The notes beneath the pieces are model-generated. The model did not search any database and had not been told where the DNA came from. It saw only the letters and a program-made list of their open reading frames with translations. DNA of 64,000 bases from DATCMH01 sp036563505. Its GTDB lineage: Bacteria; Pseudomonadota; Alphaproteobacteria; Rhizobiales; Beijerinckiaceae. The stretch is taken from contig DATCMH010000022.1 in assembly GCA_036563505.1 (NCBI GenBank), positions 286,857-350,856 on the forward strand, in the 5' to 3' direction. The position numbers and the translations under genes were made by a program. Position 1 is the first letter of the stretch; each line of letters starts with the position of its first letter. Below are positions 15,916-24,641 of this stretch, one piece after another.

Positions 15916-17231
15916 GCGAAGCTGCGGCGGGCGAGGCGCGGGTAGAGCAGCGCCTGGCCGATGCTCCGGGCGCCGAGGAAGACCAGGAAGGCCGTCCATA
16001 AACCTGCGTTGCCCAGCCCCTGCGCGAGCCACAGGAAGAGGGCGAAGGCGCCGAAGGCCAGGAGCATGAGGTCGCGCATCGCCCGCGTCCAGGTCGCGCC
16101 GATATAGATGCCGTCATAGGCGAAGGCCGCGGCGCCGACGAGCGGCGAAAGGGCGGCGAAGACGAGGTACTCGCGGGCGTAAGCGCGCACCTCCGGGTTC
16201 GTCGAGACGAAGTCGATGAAGAACCCGCCGATGCCGAAGAAGAAGGCGGCGACCGCCACGCCGAAGCCGAGGCACCAGAGGAGGCTCAGGCGCACCGCGC
16301 GGCGGAAGGCGCCCTCGTCGCGAGCGCCGATCGCCTGCCCGCACAGCGTCTCCGCGGCCGTTGCGAAGCCGTCGAGGAAGTAGCCGCCGATCATGAAGAT
16401 GTTTTCCAGCACCGCATTCGCGGCGAGCGGCACGTCGCCGGCCCTGGCGCCGAGGGAGGCAAAGATGGCGAAGGCGGCGATGAGCGCCGCGGTGCGGACC
16501 ATGATGTCGCCGTTGACCGCCACCATCCGGCGCAGGGCGGGTCCGTCGAGGAGCTCGGAGCGCGCGACCCGGAACGGGGTCGAGCCGAGCCGGTGTAACG
16601 CGAGAAGGCCGAGCCCGACGCCGAAGGCTTCCGCGATCAGCGTCGCGAGGCCCGCACCCGCGACGCCAAGCTCCAAGCCCATCACGAAGAGGATCGTCAG
16701 CGCGATGTTGACGAGGTTGATGGCGACCTGGAGCACGAGGCCGACATCGGTTCGTCCGCGCCCCAGCGTCGAGCCGAGGATGACGTAATTCGCGAGCGTG
16801 AAGGGCGCCGCCCAGATGCGCACGGCGTAGTAGGCCTGGAGCGCGCCGATCACCGCCTCGCTCGCGCCGCTCATGCGGATCGCGAGAAAGCCGATGGGCT
16901 TTTGCAGGGCGACAAGGGCAAGGCCGGCGACGAGGGCGACGAGGAGGGCGCGGGCGAGCACCCGGTCGACCTCGGCCCCATCGCGGGCGCCGGTCGCCTG
17001 GGCGGTGAGCCCGGCGGTGCCCATGCGGAGCGCCCCGAACGTCCAGAACAGGAAGTCGAAGATCACGGCGCCGAGCGCCATGGCGCCCAGCGAATGCGCC
17101 TCGCCGAGGCGGCCGACGACAGTGGCGCCGACGAAGCCGAGCAGCGGCGTCGTCACGTGCGACAGGGTCATGGGCAGCGCCAGCGCAAGGACGCGCCGGT
17201 GGCTGACCTCGAGCGGTGCCGTGCCGTGCAT
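15912..17231 (-). CDS. MATE family multidrug efflux transporter (DinF-like)
   Basis: 439 residues with about twelve membrane helices in two homologous halves, for example VLALALPMTLSHVTTPLLGFVGATVVGRLG and the later NAVLENIFMIGGYFLDGFATAAETLCGQAIGARDE, which is typical of DinF-type MATE proteins. It is expected to extrude cationic compounds using a sodium or proton gradient. ATG 17231 gives a normal-length protein; longer in-frame starts run into the DUF6460 gene and repeats. Confidence 0.92.
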   Translation of the reverse strand: MHGTAPLEVSHRRVLALALPMTLSHVTTPLLGFVGATVVGRLGEAHSLGAMALGAVIFDFLFWTFGALRMGTAGLTAQATGARDGAEVDRVLARALLVALVAGLALVALQKPIGFLAIRMSGASEAVIGALQAYYAVRIWAAPFTLANYVILGSTLGRGRTDVGLVLQVAINLVNIALTILFVMGLELGVAGAGLATLIAEAFGVGLGLLALHRLGSTPFRVARSELLDGPALRRMVAVNGDIMVRTAALIAAFAIFASLGARAGDVPLAANAVLENIFMIGGYFLDGFATAAETLCGQAIGARDEGAFRRAVRLSLLWCLGFGVAVAAFFFGIGGFFIDFVSTNPEVRAYAREYLVFAALSPLVGAAAFAYDGIYIGATWTRAMRDLMLLAFGAFALFLWLAQGLGNAGLWTAFLVFLGARSIGQALLYPRLARRSFA

Positions 17232-17239
17232 GGGCGCAG

Positions 17240-17503
17240 TCAGCGCCGGGCCATCAGTCGCGACAAGAGCCAGAGCGGCACGACGATGACGGCGCCCGTC
17301 ACGAGCCAGCGTCCGACCTCGCCCAAGGCGTCGAAGCCGAGATCGAAGACGGAGCGGACGAGATCGGCGATGCGCCGGAACAGGTTCGCCGGCGTGAGCC
17401 CCAGGAAGGCGAGGCACGCCCCCACCAAGAGCGACAGGAAGACGAGCCGCACCAGCACCGCGCCCGGCGGGCCGCCGAAGAAACGCTGCAGGTTGGGATT
17501 CAT
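17240..17503 (-). CDS. DUF6460-type small membrane protein
   Basis: 87 residues: MNPNLQRFFGGPPGAV at the start, a helix at about 15-40, an amphipathic middle part (IADLVRSVFDLGFDALGEV), and a second helix (LVTGAVIVVPLWLLSRL). This looks like the small two-helix DUF6460 proteins seen in Hyphomicrobiales. It precedes the MATE gene by 8 bases in the same direction and may share its transcript. Function unknown. Confidence 0.7.
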   Translation of the reverse strand: MNPNLQRFFGGPPGAVLVRLVFLSLLVGACLAFLGLTPANLFRRIADLVRSVFDLGFDALGEVGRWLVTGAVIVVPLWLLSRLMARR

Positions 17504-17608
17504 CGCGTCGCCGGCTCCGAACAAGGGCCGCCGCTTGTCGCAAGGGGAGGGGCGGAAGGCAAGGCGGCGGCGGGGTCCGGAGGAAAGACGAGCCTTCTCG
17601 ACGCGAAA

Positions 17609-17963
17609 CCCTCTCCCCGCAAGCGGGGAGAGGGCAGGGTGAGAGGGGTGGGGGTTGGCCGTGTGCTGGTCGGAGAGGGGCAAGGCTGCCCCAGCGCCCA
17701 CCCCACCCGACCCTGCTGCGCAGGGCCACCCTCCCCGCAGGCGGGGAGGGATGAGGGGCGATCGTGCGCTCTCTCCTTCTCCCCTCTGCGGGAGAAGGTG
17801 CCTGCCGTCAGGCAGGCGGATGAGGGGTGGCGCGCAGCGCCTCGCAAAGCGAGCAGAATGGTCGAGGCGGAGACACACTGATCGGCTCACGCCGGCGGCT
17901 CCGCCGCAACCCTCTCCCGACCCCGCTGACGCGGGGCCACCCTCTCCCTCAAGGGGAGAGGGA
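17609..17963. repeat. Cluster of palindromic repeats, family C
   Basis: The 484-base gap at 17504-17987 holds several tandem members: CCCTCTCCCCGCAAGCGGGG, CCCTCCCCGCAGGCGGGGAG, TTCTCCCCTCTGCGGGAGAA, and finally CTCTCCCGACCCCGCTGACG with GGGGCCACCCTCTCCC. The last unit is the reverse complement of the left end of the copies at 21316 and 58002. No gene is seen. Confidence 0.8.
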
Positions 17964-17987
17964 ACAGCAGCGTCGGTTCGCGGTGGC

Positions 17988-18659
17988 TTACTCCCCCACC
18001 GCCCGCGCCCGCTGCGTCGCGCCGATCTTCGCGGCGACGATCACGGCCTGCGTGCGGCTGTCGACCCCGAGCTTCTGGAGGATGGCCGAGACGTGGGCTT
18101 TGACCGTGGCCTCCGAGACGCCGAGCTCGTAGGCGATCTGCTTGTTGAGGAGCCCCTCCGAGAGCATCATCAGGACGCGAACCTGCTGCGGCGTGAGGGT
18201 CGCGAGCCGGCGAACGAGATCGGCCGTCTCCTTGTCCTCGGCGCCTGAGAGGTCGATGTCGGCGGGAACCCAGGTGCCGCCGTCGAGCACGGTGGCCAGC
18301 GCCTCGCCGATCCGCTCGATCTCGAGGGATTTGGGCACGAATCCGGAGGCGCCGAATTCCATGGCGCGGCGGATGGTGACTGGCTCGTCGGTGCCGGACA
18401 CGATCACCACCGGCACCGCCGGATGCTGGGCGCGCAGGTAGATCAGGCCGGAGAAGCCCTGGACGCCGGGCATGGTGAGATCGAGGAGGATGAGGTCGAG
18501 GTCCCGCTCGCGCTCGAGGAGCGCGGAGAGGTCATCGAGCCCCGTCGCCTCCAGCACCCGCGCCCGGGGCAGAAGCGCGCCGAGCGCCTGCCGGAGCGCG
18601 CCGCGGAACAGAGGGTGATCGTCGGCGACGACGATGGTCGTGGTGAACTCGGTGGACAC
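17988..18659 (-). CDS. LuxR-family response regulator
   Basis: 223 residues. The receiver domain begins VVADDHPLFRGALRQAL, with the phospho-acceptor Asp in LILLDLTMPG and the conserved Lys in GFVPKS. The C-terminal LuxR helix-turn-helix reads LTPQQVRVLMMLSEGLLNKQIAYELGVSEATVKAHVSAIL. It should act as a DNA-binding transcription factor after phosphorylation. No histidine kinase gene is nearby, so it is an orphan here. GTG 18659 with GGAAG upstream is preferred; an earlier ATG adds basic, unlikely sequence. Confidence 0.9.
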   Translation of the reverse strand: MSTEFTTTIVVADDHPLFRGALRQALGALLPRARVLEATGLDDLSALLERERDLDLILLDLTMPGVQGFSGLIYLRAQHPAVPVVIVSGTDEPVTIRRAMEFGASGFVPKSLEIERIGEALATVLDGGTWVPADIDLSGAEDKETADLVRRLATLTPQQVRVLMMLSEGLLNKQIAYELGVSEATVKAHVSAILQKLGVDSRTQAVIVAAKIGATQRARAVGE

Positions 18660-18864
18660 GTTTCTTCCCGGGAACGCCGCGTACCGGGCGTCCTGTCTTT
18701 CGTCTAGTGTCGCGAAAGCGCGAATGCGATGCAAATCCTCTCGATTTTCACGGTGAATCCGTCGTCGCCCGGACGGCAGCGCGCCAAGGCCGGCCACCGA
18801 TCGTTAAAGTCTCAGCCCTTAGGCTGCGCTTTCGAACTTGTCCGATCTTCTGGAGGCTTGTCCC

Positions 18865-19206
18865 ATGACCGAGCGGCTCCGCTCCCCGATCGCCGACAGC
18901 GTCGCGCGCGGCGCGGCTTTCGCCTCCCTCGTGATCGCGGGCGTCGTCGCCCGGCTCTCGGCTGACCCGGTGACCGCGTTGAAGGCGGGCGGATTGGCGA
19001 GCCTCATCGTCGCGTTCGTCGCTCTCCTGAAAGCCGGTGAGCTTCAGGAAGCGCCGGCGGGCGCTGGACGGCGAGCCGCCGAGCAGCGTCGGCAACAGGA
19101 GGCGAGCGCGCAGCGCCTGTCGCTCACCCGCGTCGCCCTCGGCTTCGCCGCCGCCGCGGCCGGCTTCCTGGCGATGTCGCTGCTTGCCGCGCGCGTGATG
19201 CCCTAG
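18865..19206 (+). CDS. Small membrane protein of unknown function
   Basis: 113 residues with three hydrophobic segments, at about 15-33, 40-58 and 90-110, and a charged Arg/Gln-rich loop between the second and third (GRRAAEQRRQQEASAQR). TGGAGG at 18851-18856 supports ATG 18865. It is divergent from the response regulator. I do not recognise the family. Confidence 0.65.
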   Translation: MTERLRSPIADSVARGAAFASLVIAGVVARLSADPVTALKAGGLASLIVAFVALLKAGELQEAPAGAGRRAAEQRRQQEASAQRLSLTRVALGFAAAAAGFLAMSLLAARVMP

Positions 19207-19268
19207 GCTGCTTCCTAGTCTCAGCCGTCCTGTCTCAGTACGACCGCCAAAACGCTTGGATCAGCCCC

Positions 19269-19811
19269 ATGACCATGATCCGAATCATCGGCACGTACAC
19301 GGCGATTATAGTTTCGCTTATCATCCAATTGCTCGGATTCCATCCGGCTTGGATCGTCGCTGGGCTTCCACTCGCGCTCGCGCTCGTGTGGTTCGCTCCA
19401 CCCTGGATCATGCGGTTGGGAGCTCAGCGTCCAACCAAGATGCCTCGCGAACGGCCCGCACTCGGCATAGCCCTAGGGCTCGGGTTCGTGCTGTTTGCCC
19501 TCTACAACGCTTATACTCTGATCTATGACGGCGTGATCTTTGCCCCAGAGAAGCGCGCGCCCACGTACTGGATCACGTTCGACGCGCATCCCGTGCGGTT
19601 CGCATTCGCGGCCCTGATCTACGCTTCGCCGCTGATCATCGGCGGCATATGGTTGCTCGGACGATGGTCGTCGCGGCGGGAGGCAGAACGCGCCGTGCTC
19701 CGATCCTTTGCCGACGGCTCTCATGCACCACCGCCTTTGCGACGCTCATTGAGCCCAGTTCGGGGAGGATTGAGTACGCGTCCAAACTTGCTGAAGCCAA
19801 ATTCGAAGTAA
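19269..19811 (+). CDS. Hypothetical multi-span membrane protein
   Basis: 180 residues with about four helices: TYTAIIVSLIIQLLGF, an adjoining stretch AWIVAGLPLALALVWF, ALGIALGLGFVLFALYNAYTLIY, and FAALIYASPLIIGGIWLLG. The C-terminal tail is polar and Pro/Arg-rich and looks disordered. Codon use is less GC-biased than in the neighbours, which hints at recent acquisition or relaxed constraint. I recognise no family. Confidence 0.5.
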   Translation: MTMIRIIGTYTAIIVSLIIQLLGFHPAWIVAGLPLALALVWFAPPWIMRLGAQRPTKMPRERPALGIALGLGFVLFALYNAYTLIYDGVIFAPEKRAPTYWITFDAHPVRFAFAALIYASPLIIGGIWLLGRWSSRREAERAVLRSFADGSHAPPPLRRSLSPVRGGLSTRPNLLKPNSK

Positions 19812-19894
19812 TCACCCACGTAATCGACGTTCGACTCTCATCCCCTAGCGCCTGCCGCTGAAGACGCCCGCGCTCAACGTCTCGACCGCGCCCG

Positions 19895-21778
19895 TCACGG
19901 CTGCTGCGCCGGCACGGGATGCACCTCCTGCTCGCCGCGTGCCAAAATCTTCTCCAGGAACTCGATGCGATCGGCCTCGGCCGGCGGCTTGTCCCAGCGG
20001 ATGCGGTGGACGCGGGGAAAGCGCATGGCGACGCCGGACTTGTGCCGCGTCGAGCGCTGCAGGCCCTCGAAGGCGATCTCGAGCACGAGGCCCTTCGTTT
20101 TGCCGTACTCCACCTCCCGCACCGGGCCGAAGCGGCTCACGGTGTGGTTGCGGACGAAGCGGTCGAGCTTGGCAAGCTCCTCGTCCGTGAAGCCGTGATA
20201 GGCCTTGCCGACCGGCACCAGCTCCTCTCCGTCCGGCCCGTTGCGCCAAACGCCGAAGGTGTAGTCGGAGTAGAAGGAGGAGCGTTTCCCGTGCCCGCGC
20301 TGGGCGTACATCATCACGGCATCGACGAGGTAGGGCTCGCGCTTCCACTTGTACCAGTAGCCCTTGGGCCGCCCCGGCAGGTAGGGGCTGTCGGCGCGCT
20401 TGACCATGACGCCTTCGATGGCATCGGCGTCAGGCCCGGCCCCGACCGCGGCGGGGTCGGCCCGGGCGGCGGCGAGCTCCTCCCAGGACGTGGAGGGCAC
20501 GAGGGGCGAGAGGTCGATGCGCGGATCGTCGATCTTCGCCACGAAGGCTTCGAGGCGCCGTCGCCGCTCGGCGAAGGGCAGCGCGCGCAAATCCTCCGTG
20601 CCCTCCGCGAGGATATCGTAGACGCGCAAATGCGCCGGGAACTCCTCGATCAGCTTCGCGGTGACGGCCTTGCGGTTGAGGCGCTGCTGCAGGACGTTAA
20701 AGCTCTGCACCCGGCCTTCGCGGACGATGAGCAGCTCGCCGTCGATGGCGCCGTCGAAGGCGAGCGCCTCGAGGATGTCGGGGAAGGCCTTGGACACGTC
20801 CTCGCCGGTGCGGGAATAGATGCGCCGGTCGAGGCGTCCCGTCGCACCGTGGCTGGCCACCGCCTGGAGGCGGATGCCGTCCCATTTCCATTCCGCGAGG
20901 AAGTCGCCCGCGTCGAGCTTGGCGAAATCCTCGTCCTCCAGCGGATGGGAGAGCATCGGCGGCCGGAACGGCGCAGCTTCTGTCGATTCCGGCCGCGGGC
21001 CGCGGCCTTCGACCCAGGCGAAGAGCGGCTCGTAAGGGGCTTTCAGCCCGTGCCAGACAAGCTCGACCTCGTCCGCCTCGATGCCGCCGAGGCCCGCCAC
21101 CGCGGTCTTGGCGAGGCGCGCCGAGGCGCCGACGCGCAATTCCCCGGTGATGAGCTTGAGGAGCGCCCAACGCCCAGTCTCGTCGAGCGCGTCGAGCCAG
21201 CCCGCGAGGCGCCCGGGCAGGTCGCTCTTGCTCGTGGCATAGAGGCCTTCGACCACCTCGGTGAGAGAGGGAACGTGCGGCGGCGGGTTGTTGTGGCCGA
21301 GGCCGGGGGCGGTGTCCCCTCTCCCCTTGAGGGAGAGGGTGGCCCCGCCGTCAGGCGGGGTCGGGAGAGGGGGGCGCCCCGCGAGGGGCGCTCGCGAAGC
21401 GATGGAGTCCAAATCGGCTTCGCCGTGCGCTCGTGCCTCACGCGGCCCCTCTCCCGCCTCGCTTCGCGAGGCACCCTCCCCCGCGAAGGGGGGAGGGTTG
21501 CCGGCCGCCTTCGGCCAGATCAGCGCCGTCGCTTCGGCGAGATCGCCGACGTAGTGGTACGACATGCGAAACAGGGCCGGGTCGACCCGCTCTTCCACCA
21601 GGCCGCGGATGACGTTGGGCTTGGCCTCCTTGAACATGAGAGCGCCCGTCATGGCGGCGAGGGCCCAGCCGCGGTCGGGGTCCGGCGTGTGGCGGAAGTA
21701 GTCCTGGAGCAGCCGGAGCTTGGCGTTGCGCCGCGGCTCGTACATCAGGCGGTCGAGGAGGTGGGCGAAGCGGTTCAT
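19895..21778 (-). CDS. ATP-dependent DNA ligase (ligase-associated repair module)
   Basis: 627 residues. The adenylation motif I is AEWKWDGIRLQ with Lys298 as the likely AMP acceptor; motifs such as DGELLIV and the C-terminal KYK-like WYKWKREPY follow. It seals nicks using ATP. In many bacteria it is encoded with an MBL exonuclease, a DEXH helicase and the phosphoesterase PdeM. The exonuclease gene lies immediately upstream with an ATGA overlap. Residues about 93-154 are encoded by a palindromic repeat inserted in frame between the N-terminal helical domain (LIWPKAAG) and the next block (LTEVVEGLYATSK). The insert is Gly/Pro/Arg-rich and should form a disordered loop. Confidence 0.93.
   Translation of the reverse strand: MNRFAHLLDRLMYEPRRNAKLRLLQDYFRHTPDPDRGWALAAMTGALMFKEAKPNVIRGLVEERVDPALFRMSYHYVGDLAEATALIWPKAAGNPPPFAGEGASRSEAGEGPREARAHGEADLDSIASRAPLAGRPPLPTPPDGGATLSLKGRGDTAPGLGHNNPPPHVPSLTEVVEGLYATSKSDLPGRLAGWLDALDETGRWALLKLITGELRVGASARLAKTAVAGLGGIEADEVELVWHGLKAPYEPLFAWVEGRGPRPESTEAAPFRPPMLSHPLEDEDFAKLDAGDFLAEWKWDGIRLQAVASHGATGRLDRRIYSRTGEDVSKAFPDILEALAFDGAIDGELLIVREGRVQSFNVLQQRLNRKAVTAKLIEEFPAHLRVYDILAEGTEDLRALPFAERRRRLEAFVAKIDDPRIDLSPLVPSTSWEELAAARADPAAVGAGPDADAIEGVMVKRADSPYLPGRPKGYWYKWKREPYLVDAVMMYAQRGHGKRSSFYSDYTFGVWRNGPDGEELVPVGKAYHGFTDEELAKLDRFVRNHTVSRFGPVREVEYGKTKGLVLEIAFEGLQRSTRHKSGVAMRFPRVHRIRWDKPPAEADRIEFLEKILARGEQEVHPVPAQQP
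21316..21499. repeat. Palindromic repeat (family C) inserted in frame in the DNA ligase gene
   Basis: The unit runs from CCCCTCTCCCCTTGAGGGAG to CCCTCCCCCGCGAAGGGGGG. Its left part (CTTGAGGGAGAGGGTGGCCC, then CGGGGTCGGGAGAGGGG) is nearly the same as the intergenic copy at 58002 and the reverse complement of the end of the cluster at 17963. It is read through as ligase residues of about 93-154 without a stop or shift. Confidence 0.85.
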
Positions 21779-22836
21779 GCGGCCCCCGCCTCGCTCGGGG
21801 TGGCCTCCTGCGGCGATGCCGCCTCGATCTCGCCTTCGTCGCCGTAGCCCAGCATGTGCAGGGGACGCGCCCGGATGCCCTGCATCGTGCACCAATGGAC
21901 GAGGGCGTCCTCCTGGCCGTGCGTCACCCAGACCTCGCCGGCGCCGGTCTCGAGGATCGTGCGGCACAGATCGTCCCAATCGGAATGATCGGAGATGATG
22001 AGGGGCAATTCCACGCCCTTGGTGCGCGCCCGGGCCCGCACCCGCATCCAGCCCGAAGCGAAGGCGGTGACAGGGTCGGGAAAGCGCCGCGACCAGAGGT
22101 CCTGCATTGCGGAAGGAGGGCAGAGCACGATGGCGCCGGCAAGCTTGCCCCGCTCCGTTGCCACCACCTTCGGCGTCTCGCCGAGGGGAATGCCTTCGGA
22201 GCGGTAGTAATCGGTCAGGCGCTCCAGGGCCCCGTGAATATGGATCGGTCCCTCGAAGCCTTCCTCGCGCAGGAGTGCCATCACCCGCTGCGCCTTGCCG
22301 AGCGCGTAGGCGCCGACGATGTGGGCGCGCTCGGGAAACAGCGCCACGGAATCGAGGAGCTTGCGCACCTCGTCCCGCGCGTCCGGGTGGCGGAAGACGG
22401 GCAGGCCGAAGGTGGCTTCCGTGATGAACACGTCGCAGGGGACGAGCTCGTAGGGCAGGCATGTGGGGTCGGCTGCGCGCTTGTAGTCGCCCGAGACCAC
22501 GACGCGGGTGCCGCCGGCCTCGATGGCGATCTGCGCCGAGCCCAGCACGTGGCCGGCGGGGGTAAAGCGCACGGTGACGTCGCCGAGCCTCACCTGCTCA
22601 CCGAGCTGAGCCTCCTGCGTCGCGCCCGCGAAGTCGGCCCCGTAGCGCACCGCCATGATGGCGAGCGTCTCACGGGTCGCGAGCACGCTGGCATGCCCGG
22701 AGCGGGCGTGGTCGGAATGTCCATGGGTGACGAGCGCCCGGGGCACGGGGCGCACGGGATCGATGTGGAAGTCGCCCAAGGGACAGAAGAGACCTTGGGG
22801 CGTCTGGGTGAGGATGTCGGTGGAACGCAGGGCCAT
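21775..22836 (-). CDS. Ligase-associated DNA exonuclease (metallo-beta-lactamase fold)
   Basis: 353 residues. The metal-binding motif is THGHSDHARSGH, followed by PAGHVLGSAQI, VVSGDYKR and IISDHSDWDD, the order of the beta-CASP/SNM1-like nucleases. It is expected to degrade DNA ends before the ligase acts. It overlaps the ligase start by four bases. The helicase and phosphoesterase partners of this module are at 38239-41712 instead of adjacent. Confidence 0.92.
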   Translation of the reverse strand: MALRSTDILTQTPQGLFCPLGDFHIDPVRPVPRALVTHGHSDHARSGHASVLATRETLAIMAVRYGADFAGATQEAQLGEQVRLGDVTVRFTPAGHVLGSAQIAIEAGGTRVVVSGDYKRAADPTCLPYELVPCDVFITEATFGLPVFRHPDARDEVRKLLDSVALFPERAHIVGAYALGKAQRVMALLREEGFEGPIHIHGALERLTDYYRSEGIPLGETPKVVATERGKLAGAIVLCPPSAMQDLWSRRFPDPVTAFASGWMRVRARARTKGVELPLIISDHSDWDDLCRTILETGAGEVWVTHGQEDALVHWCTMQGIRARPLHMLGYGDEGEIEAASPQEATPSEAGAA

Positions 22837-22892
22837 CGCGGAGGATATAGGGCGAGGACCGGCGAAGGTTCCATCTCAGCTTCCCTGCCGCC

Positions 22893-23198
22893 TCAGCGGC
22901 GGCCGATGCAGGCGCCTTGATCCTGACCCGGGCTGACGACCTGGAACGAGCTTCCGCACGGGTTCGGCGCGGCCGGCACCTCGGGCGCCTCGGGTCCCAG
23001 CCGCCGGCTCAGCGGCCGGTACTCGGCTTCGGTCCCGCGCGTCGAGATCGAGAAGCCGCGCCCGAAGGTGGCGTAGGTCGACACGCTCCGGCTGGAGTAG
23101 GACAGGCCGCGGGAACGGCCGTAGTAGACCTCGCGCGCCTGCGCCGGGACCGGGGCGAGCGTGAGGACAATCGCGAGAGGGGCCAAGACGAGCATCAT
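22893..23198 (-). CDS. Small secreted protein of unknown function
   Basis: 101 residues. A signal peptide, MLVLAPLAIVLTLAPVPAQA, is followed by a Ser/Tyr/Arg-rich mature part and a C-terminal pair of cysteines in NPCGSSFQVVSPGQDQGACIGRR, which could form a disulfide. Two adjacent ATG codons (23198, 23195) are possible starts. I do not recognise the family. Confidence 0.6.
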   Translation of the reverse strand: MMLVLAPLAIVLTLAPVPAQAREVYYGRSRGLSYSSRSVSTYATFGRGFSISTRGTEAEYRPLSRRLGPEAPEVPAAPNPCGSSFQVVSPGQDQGACIGRR

Positions 23199-23283
23199 TG
23201 AATCAAACACGCCGTGATGCCGCCAGATTGCCCCAAGGCGGGCCGGAGTCGAGCGGGACCGCACCTCAGCCTTGAGTTAAGCT

Positions 23284-23832
23284 TTACGCGGCGATGCGCA
23301 GGGCATCCTCGGCGGCAAGGAAGGCTTCAACCTCCGTCCCCACGGCGGGAGGCGGCGCCTCGAGGCCGATCTCGGCCATCATGCGGGCCACCGGCACGAA
23401 AGCCTTCGCTCTCCGGTCGTAGAGGCCGACGCGCACGAGGGCGATGGCGGCGAGGATGTCGGCACCGTCCCGCCCCGTCGCGACGATCCGATGCTCCATC
23501 ATCACCCAGCTCTCCGCCCAGGCGGAAATGCGGGTTTCGAGACGGAAGGCGCGGCCCAGGCGCAGCTCGCGGCGGAAGCGGATCTGGCCCGCCGAGACCA
23601 CGGGCACCCATTTGTGCTTGAGAACCGCCCGCCAGAGCCCCGAGCGCAGCATGACGTCGGCGCGGCCGAGATCCATGAGCGTCCAGTAGCGCCCGTTGTT
23701 CATATGGAGCGACGTGTCGAGGTCGTGCGGCCAGACCCGGAAGGGGAGGCGCGAGACGTCGGAGAGGGGGTTGAGCTTCGTCGCGCGCCACGCGGCGAGG
23801 ATGGTCCAGAGGAGGCGCAGCCAGAGGTTCAT
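23284..23832 (-). CDS. Hot-dog fold acyl-CoA thioesterase-like protein
   Basis: 182 residues. VWPHDLDTSLHMNNGRYWTLMDLGRAD is the 4-hydroxybenzoyl-CoA thioesterase-type signature (D-x-D-x-x-x-HMNN-x-x-Y). An N-terminal hydrophobic segment may bind membranes. It probably hydrolyses an acyl-CoA thioester. Its ATG shares one base with the upstream DinB stop (TGATG), so the two genes are coupled. Confidence 0.82.
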   Translation of the reverse strand: MNLWLRLLWTILAAWRATKLNPLSDVSRLPFRVWPHDLDTSLHMNNGRYWTLMDLGRADVMLRSGLWRAVLKHKWVPVVSAGQIRFRRELRLGRAFRLETRISAWAESWVMMEHRIVATGRDGADILAAIALVRVGLYDRRAKAFVPVARMMAEIGLEAPPPAVGTEVEAFLAAEDALRIAA

Positions 23833-24338
23833 CAGTGCATCCCCTCGCCGGTCTCGCGCTGAAAATAGGGCAGGTCGAGGGAGGGAGCTTCGCGCCCGAG
23901 CCCCGTCAGGATGGCGTGGATCTGGCCGCGATGATGGGTCTGGTGATTGAACAGGTGCAGGAGGATCGGCGCGAGGGGCTGGGTCACCTCGACCGGCTTG
24001 GTGATCGGGATGTAGGTGACGAGGCCGGACAGCCGCTCCTCGTCGAGCCCGGCGACGTAAGCGGCGATGCGCCGGTCCTCCGCCAGCCTCGCCTCGCGAA
24101 GCGCGGGGAAGGCGTCGTAGAGAACCGCGTCGAGCCGGGTCGGAGCGTCGCCCTGGCCCGTGAAACGGCGCAGCCAGATCCGGTCGGCGACGAGGATGTG
24201 GTTCAGCGTCCGGTGCACGGACCCGAAGAAGGCACCTCGATCCGCGTGGTACTCCTCGTCCGAAAGCGCCGCGGCCGCACCGTAGAGCCGGGCGTTAGCC
24301 CAGGCGTTGTAGCCGGCGAGCATGGGGAAGAGGTTCAT
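23832..24338 (-). CDS. DinB-family four-helix-bundle protein
   Basis: 168 residues. Metal-ligand histidines sit in HRTLNHILVADRIWL and HLFNHQTHHRGQIHAIL, the DinB/YfiT pattern. Members are damage-inducible or thiol-transferase-like metalloenzymes. YNAWANARLYGAA at the start is also typical. ATG 24338 gives the normal start; further upstream the frame runs into a repeat. It is co-transcribed with the thioesterase. Confidence 0.85.
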   Translation of the reverse strand: MNLFPMLAGYNAWANARLYGAAAALSDEEYHADRGAFFGSVHRTLNHILVADRIWLRRFTGQGDAPTRLDAVLYDAFPALREARLAEDRRIAAYVAGLDEERLSGLVTYIPITKPVEVTQPLAPILLHLFNHQTHHRGQIHAILTGLGREAPSLDLPYFQRETGEGMH

Positions 24339-24367
24339 CGTGGCCTTATCCTCCTGCGCGGCGGCGA

Positions 24368-24640
24368 ACCCTCTCCCCTCGCGGGAGAAGGTGGCCGGCG
24401 AAGCCGGCCGGGTGAGGGGGCGCTGGGCGTGGGCAGGTACGCCTCCAAGCATCCCGCCTTGTCATGGCCGGGCTTGACCCGGCCACCTCGGTCCCCTGCA
24501 CCCGAGCCTTCGGGCCGAGGTTCGCGGGTCGAGCCCGCGAACGACACTGGTGTTGTCGAAGGCGTGTAGGTCTATGCCCAGCGCCCCCTCATCCGCCCTG
24601 CTGCGCAGGGCACCTTCTCCCACGAGGGGAGAAGGTGGGG
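24368..24640. repeat. Mixed palindromic repeats (families C and B)
   Basis: The gap at 24339-24641 is almost all repeat. Family C parts occur at 24368-24420 and 24583-24640 (GGGCACCTTCTCCCACGAGG). A family B copy at about 24460-24550 starts GTCATGGCCGGGCTTGACCC and ends TCGCGGGTCGAGCCCGCGAA. No gene is seen. The last hairpin abuts the fad operon end and may protect or terminate its mRNA. Confidence 0.75.
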
Positions 24641-24641
24641 C

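Noticed and set aside
17232..17729. N-terminal extension of the MATE transporter frame
   Set aside because: It passes through the DUF6460 gene and family C repeats; ATG 17231 gives a standard MATE length.
17609..17963. CRISPR array
   Set aside because: The repeats are hairpins of differing length and sequence, not regularly spaced identical units with unique spacers, and no cas gene is nearby.
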